Assembly (NCBI RefSeq): GCF_011397635.1
Contig: NC_064770.1
Coordinates: 6,507,826-6,571,825 of the forward strand
DNA from: Epinephelus fuscoguttatus
Lineage: Eukaryota > Chordata > Actinopteri > Perciformes > Serranidae
DNA length: 64,000 bases
Direction of reading: 5' to 3'
In this document: piece after piece, positions 25,323 through 37,654 of the stretch
Numbering within the stretch: position 1 is the stretch's first letter
Layout: each line of letters starts with the position of its first letter
The notes under the pieces: model-generated
Databases searched by the model: none
The model's input: only the letters and a program-made list of their open reading frames with translations
Told to the model about the DNA's origin: nothing
Made by a program: the position numbers and the translations under genes

Positions 25323-25361
<39 letters not shown>
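25305..25361. repeat. (GA)n tract 5' of hoxb9a
   Basis: Purine-only GA dinucleotides interrupted once by TC near 25324, about 340 bp upstream of the hoxb9a start codon. Confidence 0.95.
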
Positions 25362-25531
25362 CCCGCGTGCAGGATTGATTTACGCTCCATTGACGCTTTA
25401 TCAGGCTCGAAGAAAAAGTCCGGCCAATCAGTTTGCGCCTCGCGCACAGACCCGACAAACCCCCGTGCACAGTGCGAGGCTGTAGGCTGTAGCACTTTGT
25501 TTCGCCATAGTGAGCAAGTTGTTTGGAAGGA

Positions 25532-25533
<2 letters not shown>

Positions 25534-25571
<38 letters not shown>

Positions 25572-25622
25572 GGCGAGCGAGCAAAAGACAGAAGAGAGAA
25601 AGAGAAAGAGAGAGAGGGAAAC
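25534..25622. repeat. (GA)n / purine-rich tract in hoxb9a 5' UTR or promoter
   Basis: A pure GA run of about 33 bp followed by imperfect purine-rich sequence to about 25622, ending only about 75 bp before the hoxb9a start codon. No transcription start could be placed, so it may be in the promoter or the 5' UTR. Confidence 0.9.
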
Positions 25623-25687
25623 AGAAAAATCTCGTAATGTCTCTCTTCTTGTTCTCCATTTAGTGAACTCGCGGCGTTTCGCAGATA

Positions 25688-25762
25688 ATGTCCGAGAATG
25701 TCCATTTCTGGGACTTTGAGCAACTATTACGTGGACTCCATCATAAGTCACGAGAGCGATGA
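25688..25762 (+). other. Overlapping upstream ORF at the hoxb9a start (24 codons)
   Basis: An ATG at 25688, ten bases before the hoxb9a ATG, opens a different frame that runs 24 codons and stops with TGA at 25760-25762, inside the hoxb9a coding region. Both ATGs have A at -3. If transcripts start upstream of it, scanning ribosomes could initiate here and miss the Hox start, lowering translation. The frame is directly visible; the effect is inference. Confidence 0.5.
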
Positions 25763-26310
25763 ACTCTCAACCCCGGCTCGCTTTCCCAGCGTCCAGTATT
25801 CCGGCTCGAACTCCGCCGCAGCCGCTGGCGGAAGGCAGCCCGGCGGCTCGGCGCACGCGGAGCATCCCCATCCTGAGTCGTACCCATCCTGCAGCTTCCA
25901 ACCGAAGCCCCCGGTCTTCTCATCGTCATGGAGCCCGTTCAGTCCGCACCACGGTGCCAGTGGCCTCCCTACTGTCTACCACCCTTACATCCCAGCCCAG
26001 CACGTGCCCGCCGCAGACACACGGTACCTACGCTCATGGCTGGACTGCGCGCCGCGCGGCTCCGAGTCTGTCCCGGGGCAGGGCCAGACGGGGCAGGTTA
26101 AACTGGAGCCGCAGCTCGGCCATCTCGGCGGGGAGATCCCACCCAAAATCGGCGGACAGCACCAGCACGAAACCACCACGTACATCTTGGAGTCGGCTTC
26201 CACGGCGGCGCGCGAGCTAAGCCACCATCCGGCCGCTATCCCGGGAGCAGGGTTCGAGGAAAATAAGGACATTTGTGAAGGGAGTGAGGACAAAGACGGC
26301 CTGGATCAAA
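25698..26310 (+). CDS. hoxb9a: hoxb9a exon 1 (N-terminal part of Hox-B9a)
   Basis: This exon encodes residues 1-204 of a predicted 282-residue posterior-group Hox transcription factor that acts in the nucleus to pattern the posterior trunk. It opens MSISGTLSNYYVDSIISHES, the conserved Hoxb9 start, and continues with the Hox9 activation region: PSCSFQPKPPVFSSSWSPFS (about residues 62-81), VYHPYIPAQHVP, RYLRSWLD, and CEGSEDKD near the end. The donor is CAAA|GTAAGT at 26310/26311 (phase 1), which joins to exon 2 to give GLDQ-N-DPSANW, matching the family. The start is fixed by homology with Hoxb9. Human HOXB9 has 250 residues, so this one is longer, mainly through Ala/Gly/His-rich insertions in the N-terminal half. 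It is the most 5' Hox gene in the window; mir-196 lies 18 kb upstream and hoxb8a downstream. Exon 1 is GC-rich compared with its flanks. No frame damage is seen. Confidence 0.97.
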
Positions 26311-28951
26311 GTAAGTTATTAAAGCAGGAAATAGCGCGCGGGAGAAGGAGAGAGAGCGGAGAGTGAGAGAGGGAGAGAGAGAGAGAGATTGTAAATGCTT
26401 TTAATGCCGCCATAAAACAAGAACAAAGAGCCGGAGAGCCAAAGTGCCCCCACCTTCTGCTCTCTAAGTTTACTGTGATATTTAGCCCGTATCATCCCCG
26501 AGTAACCAGCCGGTCCCCACAGTAACGGAGTATATATGTAACAACATAGAAATGTAGTTTTTTTTTTGTTGTTTTTTTTTTTTAAACGTGGCACATCCTT
26601 CAAATAACCTGCAAAACATAGATGACATGAACAACTTGCAGTCTAAATAAAACTGTACAATAACAAAAATCGCCCTTAAAAGCATGTGGGATCAACACCT
26701 AGCACAGTCTTGACAAAAACTGCAGATGATATTGCATTAGATTAAGGTATGGCTGTTGTTGCATCTATATGACAGTTTGAGAATAACTTTAAGTACTTAG
26801 GATGGTCAGTTAGAGTTTCTCAGCAATCAAGGACACGTGTATCCTTATAGCTTTACATGCGTGAGCTGAAAAGAATATATATTTTAATTACAGTTGCTTG
26901 TGTACGAAAGGATGAATAGAGTGCCTCTGAATATTTAAGACGCTCTGAATGAGGAGACATTCAAAATACAAAGATGAGAAAAAAAACTCATAAACCATTA
27001 AGTCAGTTTTTTAAACTTTACTTCCCCCCAATCTGCTGCTCTTCTTCCTCGGATCTATTAATCTGGTAGTAATTGGAGAACGCTGCTGACTTTGGCTAAC
27101 CTCTACATTGTTTAACGTTAGTAATTACTCAGGGCATGCGCACTGCTGTCCTGTTTGACAAGAACAAAGTGGCTGATGCTTTAGATTTGTCTGTTTTTCT
27201 TTTACTGCAGGTGCATTGTAGGTCGTAGGGCTCTCTTCTGTCTCTCTGTCGTTGTTTCACACAAGGGCGCGCGCGCACATGGGCTTGTGTCTGCGCTCCA
27301 TTACGTTTTAAAGCTCCTGATGTCAGTCAGCTTGTAACAAGCCCAAGTCCTAACTGTAAAAACAGAGAAAACACATATGTATGTGGACCTACAGGCTTCC
27401 TGCTCCCACTGTGTAGAACTTGTATGCTCTAACCAAGGGTTAGTACCGATCTCCAGTATGGCAACATGAGCTCCAGAGCTTTACTGGTGCGTCACTGGAC
27501 ACGCTGGAGAATCTTTAATATGTTTAAGTATTTGAGAAAGTCACACTGCATTGTCAATATGTCATAGATACAATTCTAGGAAGCTATTTAGACACTGTTT
27601 TCTGCTTTGCTTTGACATTAATGTTGCAGTCATCTATTTTCATCATTTCCCGACATGTGTGTGACTTATATTGTCATATTTCTTTTCTAATATCCCCATG
27701 TATCGGCACTCCTCTGTGGCAGCGAGTTGTAAACATTATAGAAGATAAAGTATCGTTTCCGCCCCCCTAAACAAATGTTTATCAGTCTTCCTCTAAAAAT
27801 CCTGCAAAAAAATCCCAAATGGAGTCAATCTGTCCATCACTGACACGAGCCGAAGAGCAGGCTAGATTAGTTCTAAATAGAGCAGAGTCCTCATAACTCA
27901 GCCAGCAGCGTGGACTAGCTCTGCTGTACGGGATTCAAAACACCGCTCACATGAGGGGGGACAGTGAGGACAAGCTCTCTGGGTTCTTCCAGCATAAATC
28001 TACAAATTCACGTGAATCCCACAGCGGTTTGTGATGGTGTTTCAATCTGTAGTTGAGCGTGAACATGAGTGGAAGACAAAAGAACTAAACAAAACTGTGT
28101 TTTGCAAAGGAAATAGACTAATCACCTAAAATATATCAGTCTGTACCTGGAAAACTGTGGCGTTTCTTATTATTTCTATTAGGGCTATCAGCTTATTTAA
28201 AAAAAATGACACTCAAAGTTTGGATTCATGTATTAATGGATAAACGTATTGCAGCCTTCAAAGTTTAGATGTAAAAATGCACGACGTCATTTATTGATAT
28301 TAATATTTTAGACTTCAAAGCAATAATTGGTAATATTTCCCGCCAGGCACAACTGTTTTGATGTTATTATAGTCTGGGCTGCCGGTCATACAGTCGCATG
28401 TGAATTGCTGTTTAATTCATCTGCTCGCTCTGTAATAATAATAATATTTTACCTGTCAAGAAATCGCAATCATCTTGATATAAAGCCGTGGAGGGTTTGG
28501 CCAGTACAACACGGGTTTGTTCTGTTTTTCTATCATCATTCGCACTAACAACAACATTTAATCCATCATGTGCTGACGGCGTTGGCTCAGTTTGAAGCTT
28601 TCCAAAGCGACGTGACTTATTTTGGGCGGGACAGAAAAACGCTCCCTGGAAAGACATTCAGTCGTGTTTTTTTATATTATTTTATTTCTTATATATTTCT
28701 TAACTGGCTGATGTGAACGAGCTCTGTTTCCTCTCCTCTAATCCCGCCGGATAAATCTAGTTTCTGCCAGAGATGTCTGATCCATGCGTCTGAGTGCGTG
28801 GACGCTTGATACGAGTACTTGCGTTGTGTGTGTGATCGTGTGCATGAGAGAGAAAAAGGGAGGCCTTCCCCCCCGTATTGGCCTTTTCCGAGGAAGACAT
28901 ACAAATTCTAAATACTACACACTCACATATACATATTTTATTACTACACTG

Positions 28952-28981
28952 GCACACACACACACACACACACACACACAG
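28952..28981. repeat. (CA)n microsatellite
   Basis: About 30 bp of CA in the hoxb9a intron, with more imperfect CA sequence to 29039. Confidence 0.95.
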
Positions 28982-29769
28982 CTCTGCCCCTTTCTTTTTC
29001 TGTCTCTCACACACACTGATGCGCACACACACACACAGCCACCCTATTACAGCATCTGAGCATGCTATCCATCAGAGCAGTGAGCTGGTTAAGGGCTGGA
29101 TGGAGCCCAGCAGCCTCCACTCTGAGTTATTAGACTTTCCACCAGTAACACTGTGTGTCCCATGGCTTGGTGGTAGAGCAGGCTCCTCTGTAATGGATTC
29201 AAGTGTTCAAACAGTCAAAACTGACTGAGAGTCTTCCCACTTAGAGAAAGTTTCTCTCTGAGCTGTTACTGAGTGAGTTGTTTTTCTGGTGGTTTGGGTT
29301 TTTTTTTCTGATGTGCAGTGGGTCAGTGTGGCAGGTAGTGGGAGCTGCTCCAACCAGCAAGTGAAGGCTGTTTCTATTGTTCACATGGCAGCCATTTTAA
29401 ACGCTTTGATGGGGTATTTTTCTATGAAGGCAAAACAGAGCTATCCTTACTTTAATCCAACTTAGCTGTACTGATAAAGTGAGTGGTTTCTAACTTAGGA
29501 AGCAGGAATTGTCATGTTCAAGGGAATTTAACTAGAAATATCAACACATTATGCTTTCTTGCTAATGCTGACTTCAGCTGGCTACATTGGGGTGGGTAGC
29601 CTAATTTTGGGTTGCAACTGCAGAATAGAACCAGTCTTTTTCTGAAAAGTTAGCTGTTTTGATATTACAAGTGACACCATTATTTTCTCTAAACAAGTGA
29701 TCTTTGTAGAGTTTTCATTAATATACCGTCATAGCTGTCTGGTTGACTTTTGTGGCTGTTCTGTTGTAA

Positions 29770-30070
29770 TTAAAAGGTACAGCTGGAAATTTGGGGTGGT
29801 ACACTTGTTCATTTTCTTGCTGGGAATAAGTAAATGTGAAGCTCACCACCAGCAGCCTTTTAGCTGAGTTTAGCGCAAAGAGTGGGCAAGAAACAGCTGG
29901 GCTTACTGTCCAAAAGTTACAAGATTTACCTACCAGTACCTCTAGAGACCACTAATTAACACATTATATATTGTGTGTTTAATACTTGCAAAAACATAAG
30001 TATATATGCGGCATGTTGTGGTGTCTAGTGCTCAGCAAGAAAATGGAAGTTTTTACAAAAATGTCCAGCT
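29770..30070 (+). repeat. Family B repeat, decayed copy
   Basis: Blocks corresponding to the element at 4960-5492 occur in order: CATTTTCTTGCTGGGAATAA, AAGCTCACCACCAGCAGCC, GAAACAGCTGGGCTTACTG, CCAGTACCTCTAGAGACCAC and TAATTAACACATTATATA. It is much more diverged than the 5-kb copy. Confidence 0.55.
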
Positions 30071-30886
30071 ATTCTTTTAGGGTATGCTAGATACACTTAC
30101 TTATGGTTTCAATAAGGCTTTGGTCTTGGCTTTGTGTGGACAAAGTGGGTCTACAAGGTAATAATCTGAGTACCATATATCATGGTACAAACTTACTGTG
30201 ATGTCAGTCATGTGACTAATATATCTGTCATTTAAAAGCATGACAATATAAACTGAGATCAAGAACAGAAACACAGAACAACTCTTGTTTTGATATGGAA
30301 TGGCAAACAATAACTTCTAGTGTACTGAATATTTGAGATGTATCATGTTTCTTGTTTGGGTCATATATTGGCACACTCTCACAGTCATATTTTGTACCCT
30401 GTGTCCACTGGACATGTTCACATAAGCGGCCTGACAATGTAGTATTCAACAGTGGCCAAATTCCTTGGAGTACTTTGACTGTATGAGTAGCTAAATGTTA
30501 CAGGATGGCAGAATTCTTGGAAGTCCTTGTCGATACTGATTACAAGAAGGGATTTAGGACAGATGGTTGGAGTTTCAGAAGTTCTAAAGGCACATAAGTT
30601 GATACTTCTTATGTGTTGCCAAAACAGCAAAGATTCCTAACAGAAAGCAGTTTTTATTCATGATAAAATATATATATATAATGCTTCCTATAATACTTGA
30701 TGAATTCTATGATTCTAGGATGTGGATGTGTGTCTCCAAATCCAGTCGTTTCTGATGCACTTTTAGCTCAGTTGCCTGATGAAAATGTTTGCATTATTTG
30801 CTTCTGCAAACTACACTACTACTACACTACTTTACATGTTTCATACGTATCATATCAGTGTCTCGATATAAGCTGACTTTTGTCAC

Positions 30887-31263
30887 TGGGAGGTGGGGGA
30901 GGTGGTGGATGGCATGTCACCTAAGCTGCAAAGCTGCAGACCACTGTTTAATACCAACAACAGAGGCTGTTTTATGATGACCCTTTGCAGCATACCAACA
31001 GTGTTTGTAGTAGCGAACTTGGGTGTTTTTTACCGACACATCCTTGCATTTCCTAGCATCGCTGCTTTTCCATCAGTAACCAAATTTGGGTGTTTCAAGC
31101 CAAAACAAGATCTTTTGTGATTATCGTGCCTAAACCTAACCACACCTTCACCACATGAAACTTCAAATTTCAATGTAGTGGCCACAAAATAAGGCACAAA
31201 TGCAATGTATCCTTGGTTTGCAGAAATGTACAATACAAACATTTTTCTCATTGAATGGGTCGA
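30887..31263 (-). mobile_element. Family A interspersed repeat, shortened copy 3
   Basis: Read on the - strand from 31263 it gives AAAATGTTTGTATTGTACAT, then TTCTGCAAACCAAGG, GAAGGTGTGGTTAGGTTTAG, AGATCTTGTTTTGGCTTGAA and a final block ending near TGACATGCCATCCACCACC. This is the same block order as the copies at 4157 and 17259. It lacks the far inverted terminus, so it is truncated. Confidence 0.65.
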
Positions 31264-31840
31264 CATTTTTTAGAAGGGAGCCTGGGACGTGATTAGTGTC
31301 TGCATCTTGGCATATAACAGCAGGACAAATCCAGGCAGAGTTTCCCTTCCCAGGTATTCAAAATGGCCGCTGTGTGAATAACATCAGTGGAATCCTACCG
31401 TGCAAAACATCACATCCAGTCAAAGTCAGCACCCAGCTACAGATTCTCTTTGTGTTACTGGTGCTGGGCGGCCATCCAGAATAAACTACAAGATTACACT
31501 TCAGTCTTTGTGCTGCTGCTGCTGCTGCGGGGCAGTGCGAGAAAGTTATTACCCCCGAAGTTTATTAAGTTATAACGCCGGGTGAACAACCCCATTAATT
31601 GGCGTGTTGCTGTTGGTGGCTGGGTGAGACGGGGTGTAAGGGTTGGGGTGGGTGGGGGAATAAAATACGACTTCTGGAAATGTAATAACGTGCCTTTGGG
31701 ATATATGAGAGGTCAATTTCTGGAACTATTAGGGTGAAATTGCTAAGGGAGGGAGAAAGAGAGAGAGAAAGAGACGGGATGTGATATTAGTCTTCTAGCT
31801 GTTTCGGTCACTGTTTCCATGCAAGCAACATTTATCATGG

Positions 31841-31866
31841 TGGACACACACACACACACACACACA
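31841..31866. repeat. (CA)n microsatellite
   Basis: About 26 bp of CA in the hoxb9a intron. Confidence 0.9.
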
Positions 31867-34800
31867 TAGGCAAAGACACACATTGGCCTACAATTGAACA
31901 CATCGTGCTGCAGGGCCATAGTTTTACGGGAATATCAATCTTTTCATCCATGTGCCTGTCCAAGTGACATCCAAGCCATACATTGCTTCAGCGGATACAT
32001 GGATGTAGCCTAAAGAGAAAACTTCAAGTTGAGCTACACACACATATCCCCCCACCCATATTCTTTTTTTTTATCTGTCATCATCCTTACTGTTGTCCCA
32101 CCCTTTGGAGAAAAAAACTCTATATCGTCCCCCATCACCACCAGCACCCCAACGCACCACCCTCCTGCACCGCTGCACACCCACCCACCACTCAACCGGT
32201 TTGTCATCCTGGGTGACAGCCACGGTAGCGGCACAGCTCCGAGGGTAATGGATGGTCCTAGAGGTGATTATACACCCGGGGAATGCAAAGCACCCACTTT
32301 ACAGTGTGACAAAAGCGTGGCACACCCCCCTCACCCAACCCTCCACCCTCTCCTCACCTCTTTACCAGGCATTATTTTGCTCTGAGATGAAATCGATCCT
32401 CTACATGCTGGTCATGTTGGAGGAAATTGATTCCAGAGGGTACTAAGGACATATTTACTGATGATGGCTGCTAACTAACTTGGCTGGTGGGAATAATACA
32501 AGGAGGCTATGATGATGCCATGTACATCAATGGCGGCCATCTTGGCTTTGCAATCTTGCTCTGAACAAGACTCTAATTTGCTAAATTACACCTTATAAAA
32601 TGCTTGTGAATGAATTCCTGTACTCTCACGTTTACATACCCTGCAAAAAATACCTGATGGAAAGTCAAGGCCCTTTAACTCAGTACATTAGTACAATATT
32701 GTAGCATTAGCTAATAAGTACAACATATTGGTTTCGTGTCTTTATCTCCAATGTTTTGAGCAGGGAAGGCTTTTATCCTGGGTTTGTTCACATTTATGAA
32801 GAAAACCTCAGTGACTGAGTCCACACACTGTGCTTGTTTGTGTACATTTTAAATAACAAAGTCATATCTTTTGGAAATTGGAACAAGCTCATGTCCTTAT
32901 TGATCTTATCTGATTATTTCAAATGGGGCTTTTTGTCTGCAGTCTGTGACAAGCTCTCTGTTAGGAAAAATGAAAATTGTATGTGGAATTCAAGGAGACA
33001 TATGAGACTGCTGTGTTGGTTCAGACTTGGTGAACAGATAGCTCATTGATCAGTTGATTAGATTTTGGTGATGAATCAGATCTGGAAATTTCACAATAAA
33101 AACAGTATTTGTTGTGATCATGATGTGTTCACATGGTCAATCGGACTTGGAAGACATGTGATAGACTGACATGAATGATTGAGGAAGCTGATACTTTTAT
33201 GAATTGGTCAGGTCTGATGCTGGTCAAATGTATGATAGAAATTAAGGACATAGATTTCTATCCCCATCTGTTGTCCTTGTTGTACTGATTGTTGATGTGG
33301 ATGTGTCAATTTCTTTTGTGTGTCTTTGCTGTTAAGAAATTATGGAGGCCCTGCCAGGAAGTGGTTGAAGTGTTTAATAAATAAACTTGGATCATACCAA
33401 GTCAAAAATGTAACATAACAAGACAAGCATGTGTCTAATGAGTTTTCCATTCCAAATTATGACCAAAGTCAAAAAGATGAGAGGTGTGACTTACTTTTCA
33501 CTTACTATCTCAACAGTATGACTAACTTCTCTTAATAGACTTAAAACACGAAAAAATGATCTGTAGGTCAAAGATTTGACTTCCCATAGCGATCCCATAA
33601 TTTTAATTAATCACAAGTATTTTTAAATTATTTATTAACTTTATATGTCTTATTATTCCTAATTTTTCATATAATTTTCCTTTTAAAGATGTTGCTTGTC
33701 ACCCATTTAAATACAGATGTGACAAAGCTAACACTGTTCATGGTTCCACACAAAACAGCCTTTTGTTCACAACTGGGACTTAAAAGAATTATTGTTATGA
33801 ATGTCATATGCAGTTCTATGAATTGCCCTGGCATTATAGCAAGAAGGATTGTCACAGCAGTAAAATATCACCAGTGAAATTGACAGACGAAGCCTCCGCC
33901 CAACTTAAGTGAGGAAAAAGACTGGCTCCTCAGGGGGAGAGACACATATTTTAAATCTCCTCGCCTGACGGAAAAAAAAGGAAAACGCTGAAGCTCAGGC
34001 TTTCCCCATGACTTGTGAATGATAAGATCATCCCTTCTGCCATTTTAGGCCAGAGGACTCAGGCTACATTTTACTTAAGAATATAAAATCTCCTTCATAA
34101 CCCCTAGCCCTGCAGACCTGGTCTGCTCCTGGCTGTAAGGATAAATCTCATATTTTTTGCAGTTTGGCAGCAACAATGAGAAACCTTTTGGCCCTAATGT
34201 TGCCCAAACTGATTTAGATGGATCTACATTCCCACATTCAGCCTGATGGTCAGACTGCACGTGTGCTGTGTTTGATTACCGCCTCTGGAAGGCTATAGGA
34301 TAACAGAAACAGCCAGTGACGCGAAACAAAGCAAGTTTTTTAACAATAAATCCAGAGCGGAATCCCCTCTTTGAGTCACATTTGGTTTGTGCTCCAGACT
34401 TGGAATTGCACTGGAGACTGAGATGGCGTCACTGATAAAATGCAATGAAGAAAGGCAGTATCAAAGACATTAGTGCCAGTGTGTACTTGCTTCCTGCTTT
34501 GCATGTTGCCCTTCACTGCTGTTCATCATCACAGATGGTCTAATAGCTTTTATAACACATTTTATTTAGCTTTTAAGACAAAATTTAAAGAAATTTCTAC
34601 ACCTATAAGAAGACAGAAATCTTAAGCTTTATGTTTGCATTGATTTTCTTTTTGGTTTTACAGCCTCTAGCTACAGTGGAAGACTCTGTTGGTTGGTTTG
34701 ACTGTTGTGATTGAGTGGAGGAAGAGCCTGACCTAACCACAGGGAATGATTGCTCATGGTTAAAGGTTTTATTTAGAAGATGTAAAAGTGGAATTGAACC

Positions 34801-36727
34801 AGAACCAGCTCTAGCCTCTCACAATGCTCCTTAGTGTGTTTTGGGATAGTAATAGTTCTTTCAAAACAGAGATGTTTATCTTCTGGGATTGTGAGAAACT
34901 TTGCTAAAATTATTTAAACATATTAATATTCGCAGAGAAACAGTGCAAAATGGGGTCAAGAATGAAATCAGAAAAATATTTTTTGTTGTTGTTCTTATTG
35001 TCATGGTAGAGTTGTCTTTTCTACGAGCCTCTGTGCCGTGAGAGTCCCAGCAAGCTGCCTCATATTTGAGATGCCTTGGTGCTTTGCAGAGGGGAAGAGC
35101 AGATAGCTTTCAGCCCTAAACCAGACCCATGCGTCCTAAACAAGAAGTCTCTGCTAATTACATCGGTCTGAAAGCTATAAAGAGGGGTGTGGTGGCCTGG
35201 AGGGGTGTGGAGGAGTCAGGGTGGCCTGGCAAACAAGACGTATGGAAGAAAGAAAGAAATAGACGCAGAGAATAATAACATCAAGGCAATAATTCATAAC
35301 TTTCTCTCGGCCGAAAATGAAGAACATCCACAAGGAGCATTATGGGTTACAGCGTTGTTATTTACATCTCAAACACAGGTTTCAACAGTCTCAATTGCGT
35401 TGGAGCATGTCGCTGTTCTGATGTGGCAAAATGGAGCTGAGCGTCACAAATCCTTTGTTTTATCACATTTAATTTCACCGATGTTGAGTGCACAACACTA
35501 TAGAGAATATGTACTAATGTAAAGACAATCTGCTTTTTATTAGTTGATGTATATATTTAGTTCTGATAAAATGCTGTGCTAACGGGTTCAGTACAATCTG
35601 CTGTATGAAAACTGTATCGAACCTTTCTAAGCTTCATGAAAGGAGAAGGTCAGGGTGCACACAAGGAAGATTTGTCCTCTCCTCCCATCAGGGCCATAAA
35701 TTTCCTGCCGTTAATTAATTTAGGAGCAATCAGAAGTGACGCAGTGACAGTGCGCTGAGCTACAATATGATCATCATTGTCACGCAAACAAAACCAAACA
35801 TTATTAGGCCTGCAAAACATATTCCTGCTGTGTTTTTGTGTGTTTGCTGTGTTTGCTGTCATCGCGCAGAGGGAAACTTCGGCTCCTGTTTTTTTTTGTC
35901 ACAAACTGTGATTTAGACTCACACACAATGCTGCCTCGTGTTATCATTAGTTTTTTTTTTTTTTTTTTTTACCTCCACGATGAGAGCATCTTGTATTTAT
36001 CCGCTGAAGGTCACCTTCAAACAGGGGCCTCCAGAAACACGTCAGATATCTCCCTGTCTGTCATTACCATATATGTGTGTAATTAACTGCGGCACTGACT
36101 GTATCAGCTAACTCATTGGCTAATTTCTAATCATTGCCATTTAATGTTTTTGCTTTAAATGTAAATGAAATTGCTGCATTTTTTAAACTGATCCGCAAGC
36201 AGCTTAAATTTAGAAGAACGCACGGAATCACTCTCTTACAGAATAAAATAACACACCATTGAGCTATGTTGGGGTTGCACTGTTTCATTAACTTAGTCAC
36301 GCTACTTTTTTTTTTTGCTCTACTTTTAAAAAATGTGCATTGAAGGGTGCTGTTTATATTTGTCCGTCGTGCTTTCCTCCTCTTCAGAGGAAGCTGTTGG
36401 TTGGATGGAGCAGGCCGTCTGTCTTCCGTTTACGTGGTGTCAAATAAAACAGCCATGGATCTACTTGTGTCAAATGTGCGCCCCTGTTGACACCATAAAC
36501 CTACTTTACGCACCAAAGTGCCAATTGCAGAGTCAGGTGTTCTCGAGCAAAGCTTTTACGCACAAGATTCTGCAACTTTTACGCACGAAGTGTTTTGCTG
36601 CTTTTTTACTTGCAATGTTCTAAAACTCCTGTAAGACAGGGCTGGGGAGAGTACACAGGCATTTATTACTATTGGTTATTCTATTATTTTATCATTAACT
36701 GCATTCCCTTCTATTCTCTTTCTTCAG

Positions 36728-36963
36728 ATGACCCCTCGGCCAACTGGCTGCACGCACGCTCCTCCAGGAAGAAGCGATGCCCGTACACCAAATATCAGAC
36801 GCTCGAGCTGGAGAAGGAGTTCCTGTTCAACATGTACCTCACGCGGGACCGGCGGCATGAGGTGGCGCGCGCGCTCAACCTGACGGAGCGGCAAGTGAAG
36901 ATCTGGTTCCAGAACCGGAGGATGAAAATGAAGAAACAGAGCAAGGACCAACCCAAGGACTAG
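36728..36963 (+). CDS. hoxb9a: hoxb9a exon 2 (homeodomain)
   Basis: Encodes residues 205-282 and ends with TAG at 36961-36963. It starts with [12 protein letters not shown], which holds the Hox9 Trp motif (W211) that contacts PBX partners. The homeodomain follows at residues 217-276: [20 protein letters not shown] in helix 1, [15 protein letters not shown] in helix 2 and [14 protein letters not shown] in the recognition helix, with W264, F265, Q266 (homeodomain position 50) and N267 (position 51). The short tail is SKDQPKD. The only notable change from mammalian Hoxb9 is [10 protein letters not shown] for ARLLNLSERQ, a conservative pair. The acceptor CAG|ATGACC is preceded by a pyrimidine tract. 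The frame is intact through both exons (849 nt including stop). Confidence 0.98.
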
Positions 36964-37070
36964 CGGGACTCTCAGTCGCGCACGCACACACACACGTATT
37001 CAGACGCACGCTTACACCATGTATCCAACTTAAAGTCCCCTTAACACAAAATGGCCTTCCCAATAACTGC

Positions 37071-37071
<1 letters not shown>

Positions 37072-37119
<48 letters not shown>
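37072..37119. repeat. (CA)n microsatellite in the hoxb9a 3' UTR
   Basis: About 48 bp of uninterrupted CA about 110 bp after the hoxb9a stop codon, hence very likely transcribed. Confidence 0.97.
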
Positions 37120-37122
<3 letters not shown>

Positions 37123-37507
37123 TATTTCCAATTTGTTTTAACCTTCAGGCACTACCATCCTATACATCTGATCGATGGCTTTATTGATCGCTAACAGACG
37201 CTGAGGACGCCGCCACGTTAACACTGAAGTCTTAAGAAGCTCGGGAACGCCACGTCTGATGTTAGAAGGAGGCAACTTTTGAACTCTGGAATCATTTGAA
37301 CTTGCAGTCATGGAGGATGATGGGTCGAAAAAAACTCACAGACCAACAGCAATCCCACCTCGACCTGGCGGACTGGACTGTTTGATGAACTGATAGCTCT
37401 GGATGTTTGTCTTCATAGTTTTATATCACGCTACTATTTAGGCTTCAATATTAGACTACATTATGAAAGGGAAGAAAACAGCAAACCGCCTGGTGATGTT
37501 ACAACAA

Positions 37508-37529
37508 GGGGAGGGGGGGGGGGGGGGGG
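37508..37529. repeat. Poly(G) run
   Basis: GGGG, A, then 17 G residues, 550 bp after the hoxb9a stop codon and probably in its 3' UTR. Such a run can form G-quadruplexes in RNA or DNA, and its length may vary or be misassembled. Confidence 0.9.
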
Positions 37530-37653
37530 TATTTTTCTCAAGCACTACTCTTCCTTTATTAGTTATTTATTGTTCCGTCGCTGACACCAGAGGCGCGCGG
37601 AGGTGCTGAAACCAGGATTTCATATGGCCATTAATAAGTACGAGGAGCGGAGT

Positions 37654-37654
<1 letters not shown>

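Larger units (their letters stand above)
26311..36727 (+). other. hoxb9a: hoxb9a intron (10.4 kb)
   Basis: Bounded by GTAAGT at 26311 and TTTCTTCAG ending at 36727, after a pyrimidine-rich stretch. At 10.4 kb it is much longer than the Hoxb9 introns of a few kb that I remember from tetrapods. It begins with another purine-rich GA stretch (26341-26388). It holds CA tracts (28952-28981, 31841-31866), two decayed interspersed repeat copies (about 29770-31263) and a T run near 35950. The remainder shows no gene and no clear repeats. Confidence 0.93.

Noticed and set aside
25741-26293. Other open frames over hoxb9a exon 1 (for example 25759-26220 in another + frame)
   Set aside because: Out-of-frame shadows of the hoxb9a coding exon; Arg/Ser/Pro-rich without family resemblance.
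37147-37155. miR-196 seed-like ACTACC in the hoxb9a 3' UTR
   Set aside because: Only a 6-base match (nucleotides 3-8) with no supporting 3' pairing; expected by chance.
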